Source: Ensifer sp. MPMI2T
Lineage (GTDB): Bacteria; Pseudomonadota; Alphaproteobacteria; Rhizobiales; Rhizobiaceae
Assembly: GCF_004827385.1 (NCBI RefSeq)
Contig: NZ_SRXN01000003.1
Span: 186,001 to 250,000 of the forward strand
Length of the DNA stretch: 64,000 nt
Direction: 5' to 3'
Below are positions 41,110 through 48,815 of the stretch, piece after piece. The notes beneath the pieces are model-generated. The model did no database searches, was not told the DNA's origin, and worked only from the letters and a program-made list of their open reading frames with translations. How positions within the stretch are numbered: the first letter of the stretch is position 1; each line of letters begins with the position of its first letter. The position numbers and the translations under genes were made by a program.

Positions 41110-42698
41110 TGAAAATCTTCAAGGCCGCAGTGTTTGCGGCATCACTGGCGCTCAGCGTTTCGCCGGCAGCATTGGCAGAAACACCGGCGGATGTGCTGGT
41201 CGTCGCCCAGAACATCGACGACATCGTCAGCATTGATCCGGCTGAGGCCTATGAGTTCTCGTCGGGCGAATATGTCACGCAGACCTATGACCGCCTGGTG
41301 CAGTACGACGCTCCTGACGTTCAAAAGCTCGCACCCGGCCTCGCCAGCGAGTGGACAGCGGACGACGCCGCCAAGACAATCACCTTTACCTTGCGTGACG
41401 GCGTGACCTTCTCGTCCGGCAATCCGCTGCGCGCGGAAGACGTGGTCTACTCGTTCAAGCGTGTTGTGACCCTCAACAAGGCGCCGGCCTTCATCCTGAC
41501 ACAGCTCGGCTGGACGCCGGAAAACATCGAGAAGATGGTGACCGCCGATGGCAACAAGGTCGTCGTCAAGTACGAGGGCGACTTCTCGTCCGCCTTCGTG
41601 CTCAACGTTCTGGCCGCCCGTCCGGCATCGGTCGTCGATGCTGAGACGGTCAAGGCAAACGAGCAGAACGGCGACTTTGGCAATGCCTGGCTAAAGGCCA
41701 ATTCCGCCGGAACCGGGCCCTTCGTGTTGCGCGCCTTCCGCGCCGGCGAACTCCTGAACCTCCAGAGCAATCCGAACTATTTCGGCGGCGCGCCAGCGAT
41801 CAAAGGCGTGATTATCCGCCACGTGTCGGAAGCAGCCACCCAGCAGCTTCTGCTCGAGACCGGCGACGTCGACATGGCGAAGAACCTGACGCCTGACCAG
41901 GTCGCCGGCATCACCGGCAAGGACAACATGAAGGTCGAGACCTATCCCCAGGCGGCCGTTCACTTCCTCTCCTTCAACCAGAAGACCACTGCCCTGCAGC
42001 CGGAAGCCGTCTGGGAGGCAGCACGCTATCTCGTCGACTACAAGGGCATGACCGACAGCTTCCTCAAGGGACAGATGGAAATACACCAGGCCTTCTGGCC
42101 GAAAGGCTTCCCCGGATCGCTCGACGAGACGCCCTATGGCTACGATATTGAGAAGGCGAAGAAGATCCTTGCCGACGCTGGCATCAAGACGCCGATCAAG
42201 GTGACGCTCGATGTCATCAACTCGACGCCCTTCACCGACATGGCTCAGTCGCTGCAGGCCTCGTTCGCGGAAGCCGGCATCAATTTCGAGATCATTCCGG
42301 GTACCGGCAGCCAGGTGATCACCAGGTATCGCGCTCGCACCCATGAAGCGATGCTGCTCTATTGGGGTCCCGATTTCATGGATCCGGATTCCAACGCGGG
42401 TGCGTTCGCCTTCAACGAGGACAACTCCGACGATCACTACCAGTCGACGACGACCTGGCGGAACTCCTGGGCCGTTCCGGCCGAACTCAACACCGCGACC
42501 AAGGCGGCCAAGGCCGAGGCCGATCCCGCCAAGCGAAACGCGATGTATGTTGACTTGCAGAAGAAGGTGCAGGAGAAGTCGCCGATCGTAATCATGTTCC
42601 AGGCGGCCACCCAGGTGGCGATGAAGAATAATGTCGCGGGTTACGTCAACGGTGCCACGTCCGACTTCGTCTTCTACCGGTTGGTGAAGAAGAACTAA
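41106..42698 (+). CDS. Dpp-type ABC transporter substrate-binding protein
   Basis: 530 residues from ATG 41106 (ATGA overlap with the regulator; a second ATG follows directly). Signal peptide MKIFKAAVFAASLALSVSPAALA. Family 5 binding protein: YDRLVQYD, LASEWTADDAAKTITFTLRDGVTFSSGNPLRAEDVVYSFKRV. Ligands of the family include di- and oligopeptides, opines and nickel; none is indicated by the sequence. Neighbouring dimethylargininase and OsmC genes hint at amino-acid-like compounds. Confidence 0.92.
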   Translation: MMKIFKAAVFAASLALSVSPAALAETPADVLVVAQNIDDIVSIDPAEAYEFSSGEYVTQTYDRLVQYDAPDVQKLAPGLASEWTADDAAKTITFTLRDGVTFSSGNPLRAEDVVYSFKRVVTLNKAPAFILTQLGWTPENIEKMVTADGNKVVVKYEGDFSSAFVLNVLAARPASVVDAETVKANEQNGDFGNAWLKANSAGTGPFVLRAFRAGELLNLQSNPNYFGGAPAIKGVIIRHVSEAATQQLLLETGDVDMAKNLTPDQVAGITGKDNMKVETYPQAAVHFLSFNQKTTALQPEAVWEAARYLVDYKGMTDSFLKGQMEIHQAFWPKGFPGSLDETPYGYDIEKAKKILADAGIKTPIKVTLDVINSTPFTDMAQSLQASFAEAGINFEIIPGTGSQVITRYRARTHEAMLLYWGPDFMDPDSNAGAFAFNEDNSDDHYQSTTTWRNSWAVPAELNTATKAAKAEADPAKRNAMYVDLQKKVQEKSPIVIMFQAATQVAMKNNVAGYVNGATSDFVFYRLVKKN

Positions 42699-42732
42699 GC
42701 GACGGACCCGGGTCGTTACGCGATCCACGTTC

Positions 42733-42750
42733 ATTTGTTCGGGAACAAAT
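42733..42750. promoter_or_regulatory. Perfect palindrome after binding-protein gene
   Basis: ATTTGTTC-GG-GAACAAAT, 8-bp arms with a 2-nt centre, immediately before the terminator hairpin and 98 bp upstream of the OsmC-like gene. It is either an operator for the OsmC-like gene or a first hairpin of a double terminator. Confidence 0.45.
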
Positions 42751-42752
42751 CG

Positions 42753-42785
42753 CGCCGCGGCCTAATAAGGTCCGCGGCGTTGTTG
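42753..42785 (+). terminator. Terminator after Dpp-type binding-protein gene
   Basis: CGCCGCGG (42753-42760) pairs with CCGCGGCG (42772-42779), followed by TTGTTG. Ends the regulator-binding-protein unit. Confidence 0.65.
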
Positions 42786-42847
42786 CAGGAGCGGTGCTTT
42801 GCCTCGATATTGCGCCGGCCGGGTGCATAGCGGGAAGGGGACGGTCA

Positions 42848-43276
42848 ATGGCTGAGTTGAAGGTAAGGACGAGGGAGACGGGCGCGACAGCCGTCGTCGG
42901 GCGGACGGGCTTCCCGCACGTGACATCGGTCACCGGCGGCGAACTCGATATCGTCACCAGCCCGTCACAACCGGGCTATGGCCCACTCGATCTTCTGTAT
43001 GCTTCGCTTGCGAGCTGTCTGGTGCTTAGCGCTCGCATTGCCGCGAGCCGCTTCGGTGTGCTCGACAGGCTGACGGAAGTCGCCGCAAAGGTCACCGGCG
43101 AGAAAGCCCATGACGAGCCGTCGCGCGTTGCACGCTTCGACATCGAATTTTCTATCAAGGGCGATTTCGACGACACCGTTCGCCATGCGATCGCGGAGGC
43201 TGCGGAAAACGAGATCTGCACCGTCAGCAACACGCTGCGCGGCAATCCGGCATTCACGAGCAGATTATCGGAATGA
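42848..43276 (+). CDS. OsmC-family protein
   Basis: 142 residues from ATG 42848 (AAGGGGA upstream). The pattern VTSVTGGELDIVTSPSQPGYGPLDLLYASLASCLVLSARIAASRFGV and NTLRGNPAFT is that of the OsmC/Ohr-like superfamily. Only one conserved Cys is evident (ASC), while Ohr and OsmC peroxidases use two, so peroxidase activity is doubtful. Small cytoplasmic protein, redox or stress role not established. Confidence 0.82.
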   Translation: MAELKVRTRETGATAVVGRTGFPHVTSVTGGELDIVTSPSQPGYGPLDLLYASLASCLVLSARIAASRFGVLDRLTEVAAKVTGEKAHDEPSRVARFDIEFSIKGDFDDTVRHAIAEAAENEICTVSNTLRGNPAFTSRLSE

Positions 43277-43310
43277 CGTCATGGCCAACGATGGCCATTC
43301 CTCGTCCGGC

Positions 43311-43418
43311 TTTACAGCGCCGCGCGTCTTTTGAGACGCGCAAAGGTCGCTGTAGCACTTTGAATCGATACATGATTTTGTCCTCAAATCGACTCCGATT
43401 TGAGGAATCATGCAGCAG
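43311..43418 (+). repeat. Rhizobial intergenic palindromic repeat, family A, copy 3 (best preserved)
   Basis: TTACAGCGCCGCGCGTC-TTTT-GAGACGCGC hairpin, then GTCGCTGTAGCACTTTGAA, ATTTTGTCC and the palindrome CTCAAATCGACTCCGATTTGAG, ending ATCATGCAGCAG. Same block order as 3202-3298 (opposite strand) and 4966-5056. It fills the space between the OsmC-like gene and the dimethylargininase gene. Confidence 0.85.
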
Positions 43419-43450
43419 AAACGGTTGGTCCAAACCAAAGGGTGCAAAGG

Positions 43451-44260
43451 ATGCCGCAGTCACGCCCCGCCTACGCGTTCAACTCCATCATTGTCCGCAC
43501 GCCGTCCCAATCCGTCGTCAACGGCCTGCGCGCTGACGATCGCGGCAACCCGACCTACGAGGGCGTGAAGGCCGAGCATGACGCCTATATCGGCGCAATG
43601 CGCGAAGCCGGCGTCAAAGTGACCGTTCTGCCGGCGCTAGAAGCCTTCCCCGACTCGATCTTCGTCGAGGACCCGGCGCTGGTCTTCACCGAAGGCGCGA
43701 TCCTTCTGCGTCCGGGTGCACCGACACGCGTCAACGAAACCAAGGAAATCGAGCCGGCGCTGCGCGAGATGTTCGACACAGTTCTCGACCTGCCGGGCAC
43801 AGGCTATGCCGATGGCGGCGACGTGCTGACGACACGTGAAAGCGTAATGATTGGTCTTTCGGCCCGCACCGATAAGGCGGGCGCCGAAGCGCTTCAGAGC
43901 TGCCTCGACAGGCTCGGCCGCAAGAGCGAGATCGTCGCGACGCCTGAAGGTGTTCTTCACTTCAAGACCGATTGCTCGCTGCTCGACGACGAGACCGTGC
44001 TTTCCACCAACCGCCTGGCGCGTTCGGGCGTCTTCAGGAAATTCAAGCAGGTCATCATTCCGGAGGGCGAGGAGGCGGCCGCCAATGCGCTGCGCGTCAA
44101 CGACGTCGTCATGGTCGGTTCCGACTTCCCGCGCACGATCGACATGCTCGACAAGGCGGGATTCAGGGTCGTGCCGCTTAAGACCACGGAAATCGGCAAG
44201 ATCGATGCAGGGCTCTCCTGCATGTCGCTGCGTTGGTTCAGCCGCGGAAAAGATGGGTGA
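43451..44260 (+). CDS. ddaH: Dimethylargininase (N,N-dimethylarginine dimethylaminohydrolase)
   Basis: 269 residues. PDSIFVEDPALVF, YADGGDVL, GVLHFKTDCSLLDD (catalytic His170) and DAGLSCMSLRW (catalytic Cys257) are the DDAH active-site motifs. It hydrolyses methylated arginines to citrulline and methylamines, freeing nitrogen and carbon. The ATG at 43451 follows AAAGG closely; the frame is open upstream into the repeat, which is not coding. Related pentein enzymes (arginine deiminase) are longer, so DDAH fits best. Confidence 0.88.
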   Translation: MPQSRPAYAFNSIIVRTPSQSVVNGLRADDRGNPTYEGVKAEHDAYIGAMREAGVKVTVLPALEAFPDSIFVEDPALVFTEGAILLRPGAPTRVNETKEIEPALREMFDTVLDLPGTGYADGGDVLTTRESVMIGLSARTDKAGAEALQSCLDRLGRKSEIVATPEGVLHFKTDCSLLDDETVLSTNRLARSGVFRKFKQVIIPEGEEAAANALRVNDVVMVGSDFPRTIDMLDKAGFRVVPLKTTEIGKIDAGLSCMSLRWFSRGKDG

Positions 44261-44353
44261 ATCGGTGCCGCACAGGCACGGACGAAACCAGATCGTCGCA
44301 GGCGCGTGACTTGCTCTGCTTAATTGTTCGGGTGCGCCCAATCTGCTATCATT

Positions 44354-44367
44354 TTAGCCATGGCTAA
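44354..44367. promoter_or_regulatory. Perfect 14-bp palindrome upstream of periplasmic protein gene
   Basis: TTAGCCATGGCTAA lies 64 bp before the start at 44432, in the gap after ddaH. It has operator form; no regulator is adjacent. Confidence 0.45.
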
Positions 44368-44431
44368 TGCGGCTTGGGACAGCCGCCGGCCGATACAATG
44401 ACAACGATGAATGCGATCCGGGAGAACGACC

Positions 44432-44986
44432 ATGAAAAGGCTTCTAACGGCGGCTGCTCTATTAGCAGCAAGCAGCTTGGTTGCAGTGCAGGGCGTAGCC
44501 GCCGACGCAGCCGTCGACGACGCTGCACTGATCAAAAGCGCCGAATCCGCAGCGCCCGCTGCGGTAGCAAGCGGCGCTGCGATCCATGTTATGGACGAGA
44601 ACGGCAGTATGCGCACGTTGAGGGAGGGCACGAACGGCTTCTGGTGCATGCCCGACGTCCCCGCCACGCCCGGCCCGGACCCGATGTGCGGCGATGCCAA
44701 TGCGATGGAATGGGCGACGGCTTGGATGCAAAAAAAGGAACCGCCCAAAGGGAAGGTAGGGTTCATGTACATGCTGGCCGGCGGCAGCGACGGAAGCAAC
44801 ACCGATCCTTACGCGACGAAACCTGAAGAGGGTAACAACTGGGTGGAAACCGGCCCGCATGTCATGATCGTCAACGCGACGGACATGATGCAGGGCTATC
44901 CGACGGATCCTAAGCCCGACACCTCACGGCCCTATGTGATGTGGGCGGGCACTCCTTATGCCCACCTTATGATTCCGGTGAAATAG
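44432..44986 (+). CDS. Conserved periplasmic protein of unknown function
   Basis: 184 residues from ATG 44432 (GGGAGA upstream). Signal peptide LLTAAALLAASSLVAVQGVAA. The mature part has two Cys placed to form a disulfide (FWCMPD and PMCGDANAMEW), then VGFMYMLAGGSDGSNTDPYA, GPHVMIVNA and MWAGTPYAHLMIPV. I recognise the type as a recurring hypothetical exported protein but know no function or domain name. Single gene, preceded by a perfect palindrome and followed by a strong hairpin. Confidence 0.8.
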   Translation: MKRLLTAAALLAASSLVAVQGVAADAAVDDAALIKSAESAAPAAVASGAAIHVMDENGSMRTLREGTNGFWCMPDVPATPGPDPMCGDANAMEWATAWMQKKEPPKGKVGFMYMLAGGSDGSNTDPYATKPEEGNNWVETGPHVMIVNATDMMQGYPTDPKPDTSRPYVMWAGTPYAHLMIPVK

Positions 44987-45002
44987 CGACAGTGGAAAAG
45001 AC

Positions 45003-45029
45003 GCGGGCGCGAACGGATGTCGCGCCCGC
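45003..45029. terminator. Strong hairpin after periplasmic protein gene
   Basis: GCGGGCGCGA (45003-45012) pairs perfectly with TCGCGCCCGC (45020-45029) over a 7-nt loop, 16 nt after the stop. No T-run follows. The rest of the gap to 45285 shows no gene or motif that I can support. Confidence 0.5.
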
Positions 45030-45285
45030 AAATCGCAGCAACGACAGCTGAGATGCCTTTTGGTCTTTTCGCAAAGGCACTCATTCTCGTTTGTACTGCG
45101 CCCGCCCCCACGCCTCCACCCGTGCGAACCTGGTCGTCGCGGGGCCGGTCTCGACCGACAGGATCAGGGCGCGCCGCGGTTAAGCACGACCGGATTGAGC
45201 CGAACTTGCGGAACAAGCCGAAGCCTGGTCCGTTTACTTGCGTACCTGAGGTCGCCACGAATGCAACCATGCGCGGAGCCTCCTT

Positions 45286-46062
45286 ATGGAAGACTTCCTT
45301 CTGTTCGCGGCGGTCGGGTTTCTGGCCCAGGCGGTCGACGGTGCTCTAGGAATGGCGTATGGCGTCATCTCTTCGACGGTGCTCCTTGCCTTCGGTGTGC
45401 CGCCGGCACAAGCATCAGCTTCAGCTCACGCTGCGGAATTGTTCACCACCGCCGCCTCCGGAACGGGCCATCTCTATCACCGCAACATCGACTGGAAACT
45501 GTTTCGGCGGCTCATTCCCTTTGGTGTCGCTGGCGGGATATTAGGCGCCTTCGTACTCACCTCGTTTGACGGCGATCAGGTCAAGCCATTCGTCACAGCC
45601 TATCTCGCGATTATTGGGAGCTGGCTGCTATTTCGGTCGTTTCGTCGTATTCCGACCAACCCCGTGAAAATGAGAGTTGTGGCTCCCTTGGGCGCGACTG
45701 CCGGCTTCCTGGATGCCGCAGGCGGTGGCGGCTGGGGTCCCGTCGCCACCACCGGCCTGCTCGGCGCGGGCGGGCAGCCACGATTCGTGATCGGCACGGT
45801 CACTGCGAGCGAGTTCCTGATTGCACTTTCGGTGTCGCTGAGCTTCCTCGTGACGATTGTAACCGGCCACTGGGAGCAAGCCGTCGAATTCGGCGATTAC
45901 CTAACATCTGTTGGCGGGCTGATCGTCGGAGGCGTTTTGGCGGCGCCGCTGGCGGGATGGGTGGTCAAGACTTTGGAGGAGAGGACACTCCTGCGGCTTG
46001 TCGGATCCCTGATCACGCTTTTGGCCGGCTATCAGACACTCGAACTGACAGGCGTGCTCTGA
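45286..46062 (+). CDS. TauE/SafE (TSUP) family transporter
   Basis: 258 residues, about eight membrane helices, with the two TSUP repeats: FLAQAVDGALGMAYGVISSTVLLAFGVPPAQASASAHAAELFTTAASG and LGATAGFLDAAGGGGWGPVATTGLLGAGG. Family members export sulfite, sulfoacetate and other small anions across the inner membrane. GGAG lies 8 nt before the ATG. It converges on the FAD oxidoreductase gene, 25 bp apart; there is no operon partner to fix the substrate. Confidence 0.88.
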   Translation: MEDFLLFAAVGFLAQAVDGALGMAYGVISSTVLLAFGVPPAQASASAHAAELFTTAASGTGHLYHRNIDWKLFRRLIPFGVAGGILGAFVLTSFDGDQVKPFVTAYLAIIGSWLLFRSFRRIPTNPVKMRVVAPLGATAGFLDAAGGGGWGPVATTGLLGAGGQPRFVIGTVTASEFLIALSVSLSFLVTIVTGHWEQAVEFGDYLTSVGGLIVGGVLAAPLAGWVVKTLEERTLLRLVGSLITLLAGYQTLELTGVL

Positions 46063-46087
46063 GGATTCGGCAACGACAATCCCCGCA

Positions 46088-47464
46088 TTACTTCGCAGGA
46101 GAAAGTTCCCCGAACACGGTCGGGATCAGTTCCGACACGGTTGGGTGGATGTGCATGGCGCGGGTAATCAGAGTATAGGGCTTCTTCGCATACATGACGT
46201 CAAGAATGCTCTGGATCGCCTCGTCGCCGCCGGTACCGAGGATCGATGCGCCGAGTATTTCCTGAGTGTCCGCGTCGACGATCACCTTCATGAAGCCCTG
46301 CGTCTCGCCTTTCTCGACGGCACGCCCGACCCGTGTCATCGGCCGTGTGCCGATCAGGAGCTTGCGGCCGCTCTTGCGGGCCTCGCCCTCTGTCATCCCG
46401 GCGCGCCCGAGCGGCGGGTCGATATAGAGCGCGTAGGTCGGAATACGCTCCGTCACCCGGCGTAGATCGTTGTCGAGGAGGTTGGCGGCGACGATCTCGA
46501 AGTCGTTGTAGGAGGTGTGGGTGAACGCACCGCGACCGTTGCAGTCGCCCATCGCGAAGATATGCGGAACGCTCGATCGCAGGACATCGTCGACCTCGAT
46601 ATTGCCGCGCGCGTCGGTTTTCACGCCAGCCTTGTCGAGCCCGAGATCGTCCGTGTTCGGTCGGCGGCCGGTCGCGAGCAGCACATGCGAGCCGATGACC
46701 TCCGGCGCCCCTGACGTGCAATCGACGCCGGCGGCGAGCCCGTCTTCATGCTTGGCGAAGCGAATGCATTCGGCATTGAGGCGGATATGGATGCCTTCCT
46801 TTTCGAGAATGTCGCGGATCGCATCGGAGACGTCCGGATCTTCCCGAGCGATGAGGCGCGGCCCCTTCTCGATAACCGTGACCTCTGAACCAAAGCGGCG
46901 GAACATCTGGGCGAATTCGAGCCCGATATAGCTGCCGCCGATGATGACGAGATGCTGCGGAAGTTCGCTGAGGTCCATCATCGACGTGTTGGTGAGATAG
47001 GGAACCTCGTCGACTCCCGGAAAATCCGGAATGGCGGCACGTCCGCCGGTGTTGATAAAAATCTGGTCGCCGGAAATCAGCACATCACCGATGCGCACGT
47101 CCGTCGGGCTTTCGAAGCGTGCGTGGCCTTCGAAGACCGTGCAGTTGTTCATTCCCTTGAGCCAGCTTTCCACGCCCGAACGGGCGTCGAGCCGCACCTT
47201 CTCCTTGCGTGCCATGACACGGGCGAAGTCGACGGAAATCGTGCCGGTCATCATGCCGTATTCGGCGCCGCGGCGGGCGGTGTGGATCGCATACGCGCTG
47301 GCGACCATGGCCTTGGTCGGCATGCAGCCCGTGTTGACGCAGGTGCCGCCGAAGAGTTTGCGTTCGATGAGCGCAACGTTTTTTCCGGCAGCTGTCAGCC
47401 GCCCGGCGAGCGATGGTCCCGCTTGCCCGGCGCCGATGATGATTGCGTCGAAGTGCTTGCTCAT
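46088..47464 (-). CDS. FAD-dependent pyridine nucleotide-disulfide oxidoreductase (mercuric reductase-like)
   Basis: 458 residues. FAD-binding IIIGAGQAGPSLA, the redox disulfide GGTCVNTGCMPTKAM (Cys42, Cys47), an NAD(P)-binding IIGGSYIGLEFA, the second FAD motif FAMGDCNGRGAFTHTSYND, and the dimer-interface HIHPTVSELIPT with the catalytic His-Glu. There is no N-terminal HMA domain and no C-terminal Cys pair, so it is not MerA; lipoamide dehydrogenase is less likely because the first disulfide motif is GGTCVNTGC, not GGTCLNVGC. The in vivo disulfide substrate is unknown. Overlaps the DUF4126 gene by 4 nt. Confidence 0.87.
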   Translation of the reverse strand: MSKHFDAIIIGAGQAGPSLAGRLTAAGKNVALIERKLFGGTCVNTGCMPTKAMVASAYAIHTARRGAEYGMMTGTISVDFARVMARKEKVRLDARSGVESWLKGMNNCTVFEGHARFESPTDVRIGDVLISGDQIFINTGGRAAIPDFPGVDEVPYLTNTSMMDLSELPQHLVIIGGSYIGLEFAQMFRRFGSEVTVIEKGPRLIAREDPDVSDAIRDILEKEGIHIRLNAECIRFAKHEDGLAAGVDCTSGAPEVIGSHVLLATGRRPNTDDLGLDKAGVKTDARGNIEVDDVLRSSVPHIFAMGDCNGRGAFTHTSYNDFEIVAANLLDNDLRRVTERIPTYALYIDPPLGRAGMTEGEARKSGRKLLIGTRPMTRVGRAVEKGETQGFMKVIVDADTQEILGASILGTGGDEAIQSILDVMYAKKPYTLITRAMHIHPTVSELIPTVFGELSPAK

Positions 47465-47925
47465 GACACGGAGGACACCACCCAGAAAGCTAGCAGAATT
47501 GCAACGAGATCTTCGAGAAGGGCGACCGGCAAGTCCTTGCCGACGGCGAGGCCAAGCCGCTTTCGTGCCTCGTAACCGCCGAGCGTGCCGATGACAGCCC
47601 CGATGGCGCCGGCGACCGCACCGCCGACAGGCGATCCGCCCGCAGTGCCGATCACCGCGCCGCAGAAGCCGCCGCTGACGATGCGCGCGCCGAACTGCTG
47701 CGGCACCTTGCGGCTCGGCGTGCTCGCGAGTTGATCGGTGACGTATTCGACGAGTGCCAGCAGGCCGAAGATGTAGGGCGTGAACCGGAAGCCCATGAAA
47801 GCTGCCCAGCTATTGGCGACAGGCAGCCAGCCGGCGGCCGCCGCGATGCTGGCGGCGGCGGGCGCAGTCATGGCACGAAGCCCCGCCACCACACCGATCA
47901 AAAGCGCGAGAATATAGACGGACAT
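47461..47925 (-). CDS. DUF4126 membrane protein
   Basis: 154 residues, Ala/Gly-rich, with several membrane segments: ILALLIGVVAGLRAMTAPAAASIAAAAGW, LLALVEYVTDQLASTPSRK, GGFCGAVIGTAGGSPVGGAVAGAIGAVIGTLGGYEARK and LVAILLAFWVVSS. This is the DUF4126 family, of unknown function. The ATGA overlap with the FAD oxidoreductase gene means the two are made together, a pairing that may give the family a redox context. Confidence 0.85.
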   Translation of the reverse strand: MSVYILALLIGVVAGLRAMTAPAAASIAAAAGWLPVANSWAAFMGFRFTPYIFGLLALVEYVTDQLASTPSRKVPQQFGARIVSGGFCGAVIGTAGGSPVGGAVAGAIGAVIGTLGGYEARKRLGLAVGKDLPVALLEDLVAILLAFWVVSSVS

Positions 47926-47982
47926 GTTTCCCTGTATTTACTGCTTTGAAATTATTGCGTTTTTACGCATCGGCTGCGCGGC

Positions 47983-48162
47983 TCAACGGAGCCGTTCAGC
48001 TAATCGTGCTGCTCGTTCTGCTCTGCGTTGACTTCCTTCGTCATCGTGGAACAGATGGCCGTAAAGGTCAAAGGTGATTTGGATGGAAGAGTGCCCCATT
48101 TCGGCCTGGACTTCCTTAGGGAGTCGCGCTGGCTGCGATGAGCATGCTTGCATGAAATCGCG
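47983..48162 (-). pseudogene. C-terminal remnant of tyrosine recombinase (integrase)
   Basis: The minus strand reads PKEVQAEMGHSSIQITFDLY-GHLF, then HDDEGSQRRAEQAARL-like sequence, and a stop at 47983. This is the end of a phage-type integrase with the box-II His (GHSS) and the catalytic Tyr (DLYGHLF). Upstream, RDFMQACSSQP stands where HxxRH would be, so the Arg and His of the active site are lost, and a TAG at 48163-48165 closes the frame. The piece is about 60 codons of an enzyme of about 350-400 residues. Confidence 0.75.
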
Positions 48163-48229
48163 CTATCCCTGTCGGTAGCTGCGGGTTGTCGCGCGAGATC
48201 TTGATGGCCACAACGGAGGGGCTTGAAAG

Positions 48230-48520
48230 ATGGCCGATTCAGTAAAGAGCCTTGGGAGCAAGGAAACGCGATCTGGTACATTCGACATTAACTTGAACTG
48301 TGTTGGGGGACTAACTGAAATGAGCAACGAATCAACCATTCAACCTAGTTGGGTTACTCGAGGTAAGACCATTCGGCAGTTGATTTGGGAGTTGCAGTCT
48401 TTTGAGAATCAAGACTTGCTCGTCGAGATTTCAGTCGATGGCGGCCTCACTCACAAACCAATCAGCCTCGTGAAATGGTCGGGACAGAAATGTCTATTGG
48501 TTAACAGTGAACTTTCGTAA
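48230..48520 (+). CDS. Hypothetical small protein, AT-richer than neighbours
   Basis: 96 residues from ATG 48230 with GGAGGGG 8 nt upstream; an internal ATG at 48320 is an alternative giving 66 residues. The conserved-looking core is TRGKTIRQLIWELQSFENQDLLVEISVDGGLTHKPISLVKW, which resembles small hypothetical proteins found in mobile regions; I recognise no domain. Base composition is clearly lower in GC than the rest of the window and it sits beside the integrase remnant, so it is probably cargo left by an integrated element. Confidence 0.6.
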   Translation: MADSVKSLGSKETRSGTFDINLNCVGGLTEMSNESTIQPSWVTRGKTIRQLIWELQSFENQDLLVEISVDGGLTHKPISLVKWSGQKCLLVNSELS

Positions 48521-48815
48521 CTACGGCCATTTAGTTCCGCTTGACGGACAGGTGGGGGCCCGACTCTCGCCGGCGTCGGAACCAACCGCTACTCGTTTAA
48601 CCTTTTTCCGCTGTCATCCATGGAGTCAGAAGATTACCAATCGATACTCGATTACAATCTCCAATCGAGGGCTGTGCGTGTTGAGGATTCAACCGCAGGT
48701 CAGGACACGCCACCCGCTCTATTTTTCGCCGAACCCTGACATATATGGAATGGCTTACGCCGACGCAGCGGACAATCCGTGATCAAACTGCGAGACCAAA
48801 TCGAGGGAGACAATC
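48521..48815. other. AT-richer gene-free stretch before osmoprotectant operon
   Basis: 295 bp without a supportable gene. It continues the lower-GC segment that begins near 48200 and has repeated ATCGA words around 48635-48670. The last 40 bp return to normal composition and carry GAGGGAGA before the binding-protein gene; the osmoprotectant operon promoter must lie here, but no clear -35/-10 is visible. Confidence 0.5.

Noticed and set aside
46088-47464. Mercury resistance gene merA
   Set aside because: No N-terminal HMA domain, no C-terminal Cys pair and no mer neighbours.
47926-48230. tRNA attachment site near the integrase remnant
   Set aside because: No cloverleaf or tRNA 3' end could be seen on either strand.
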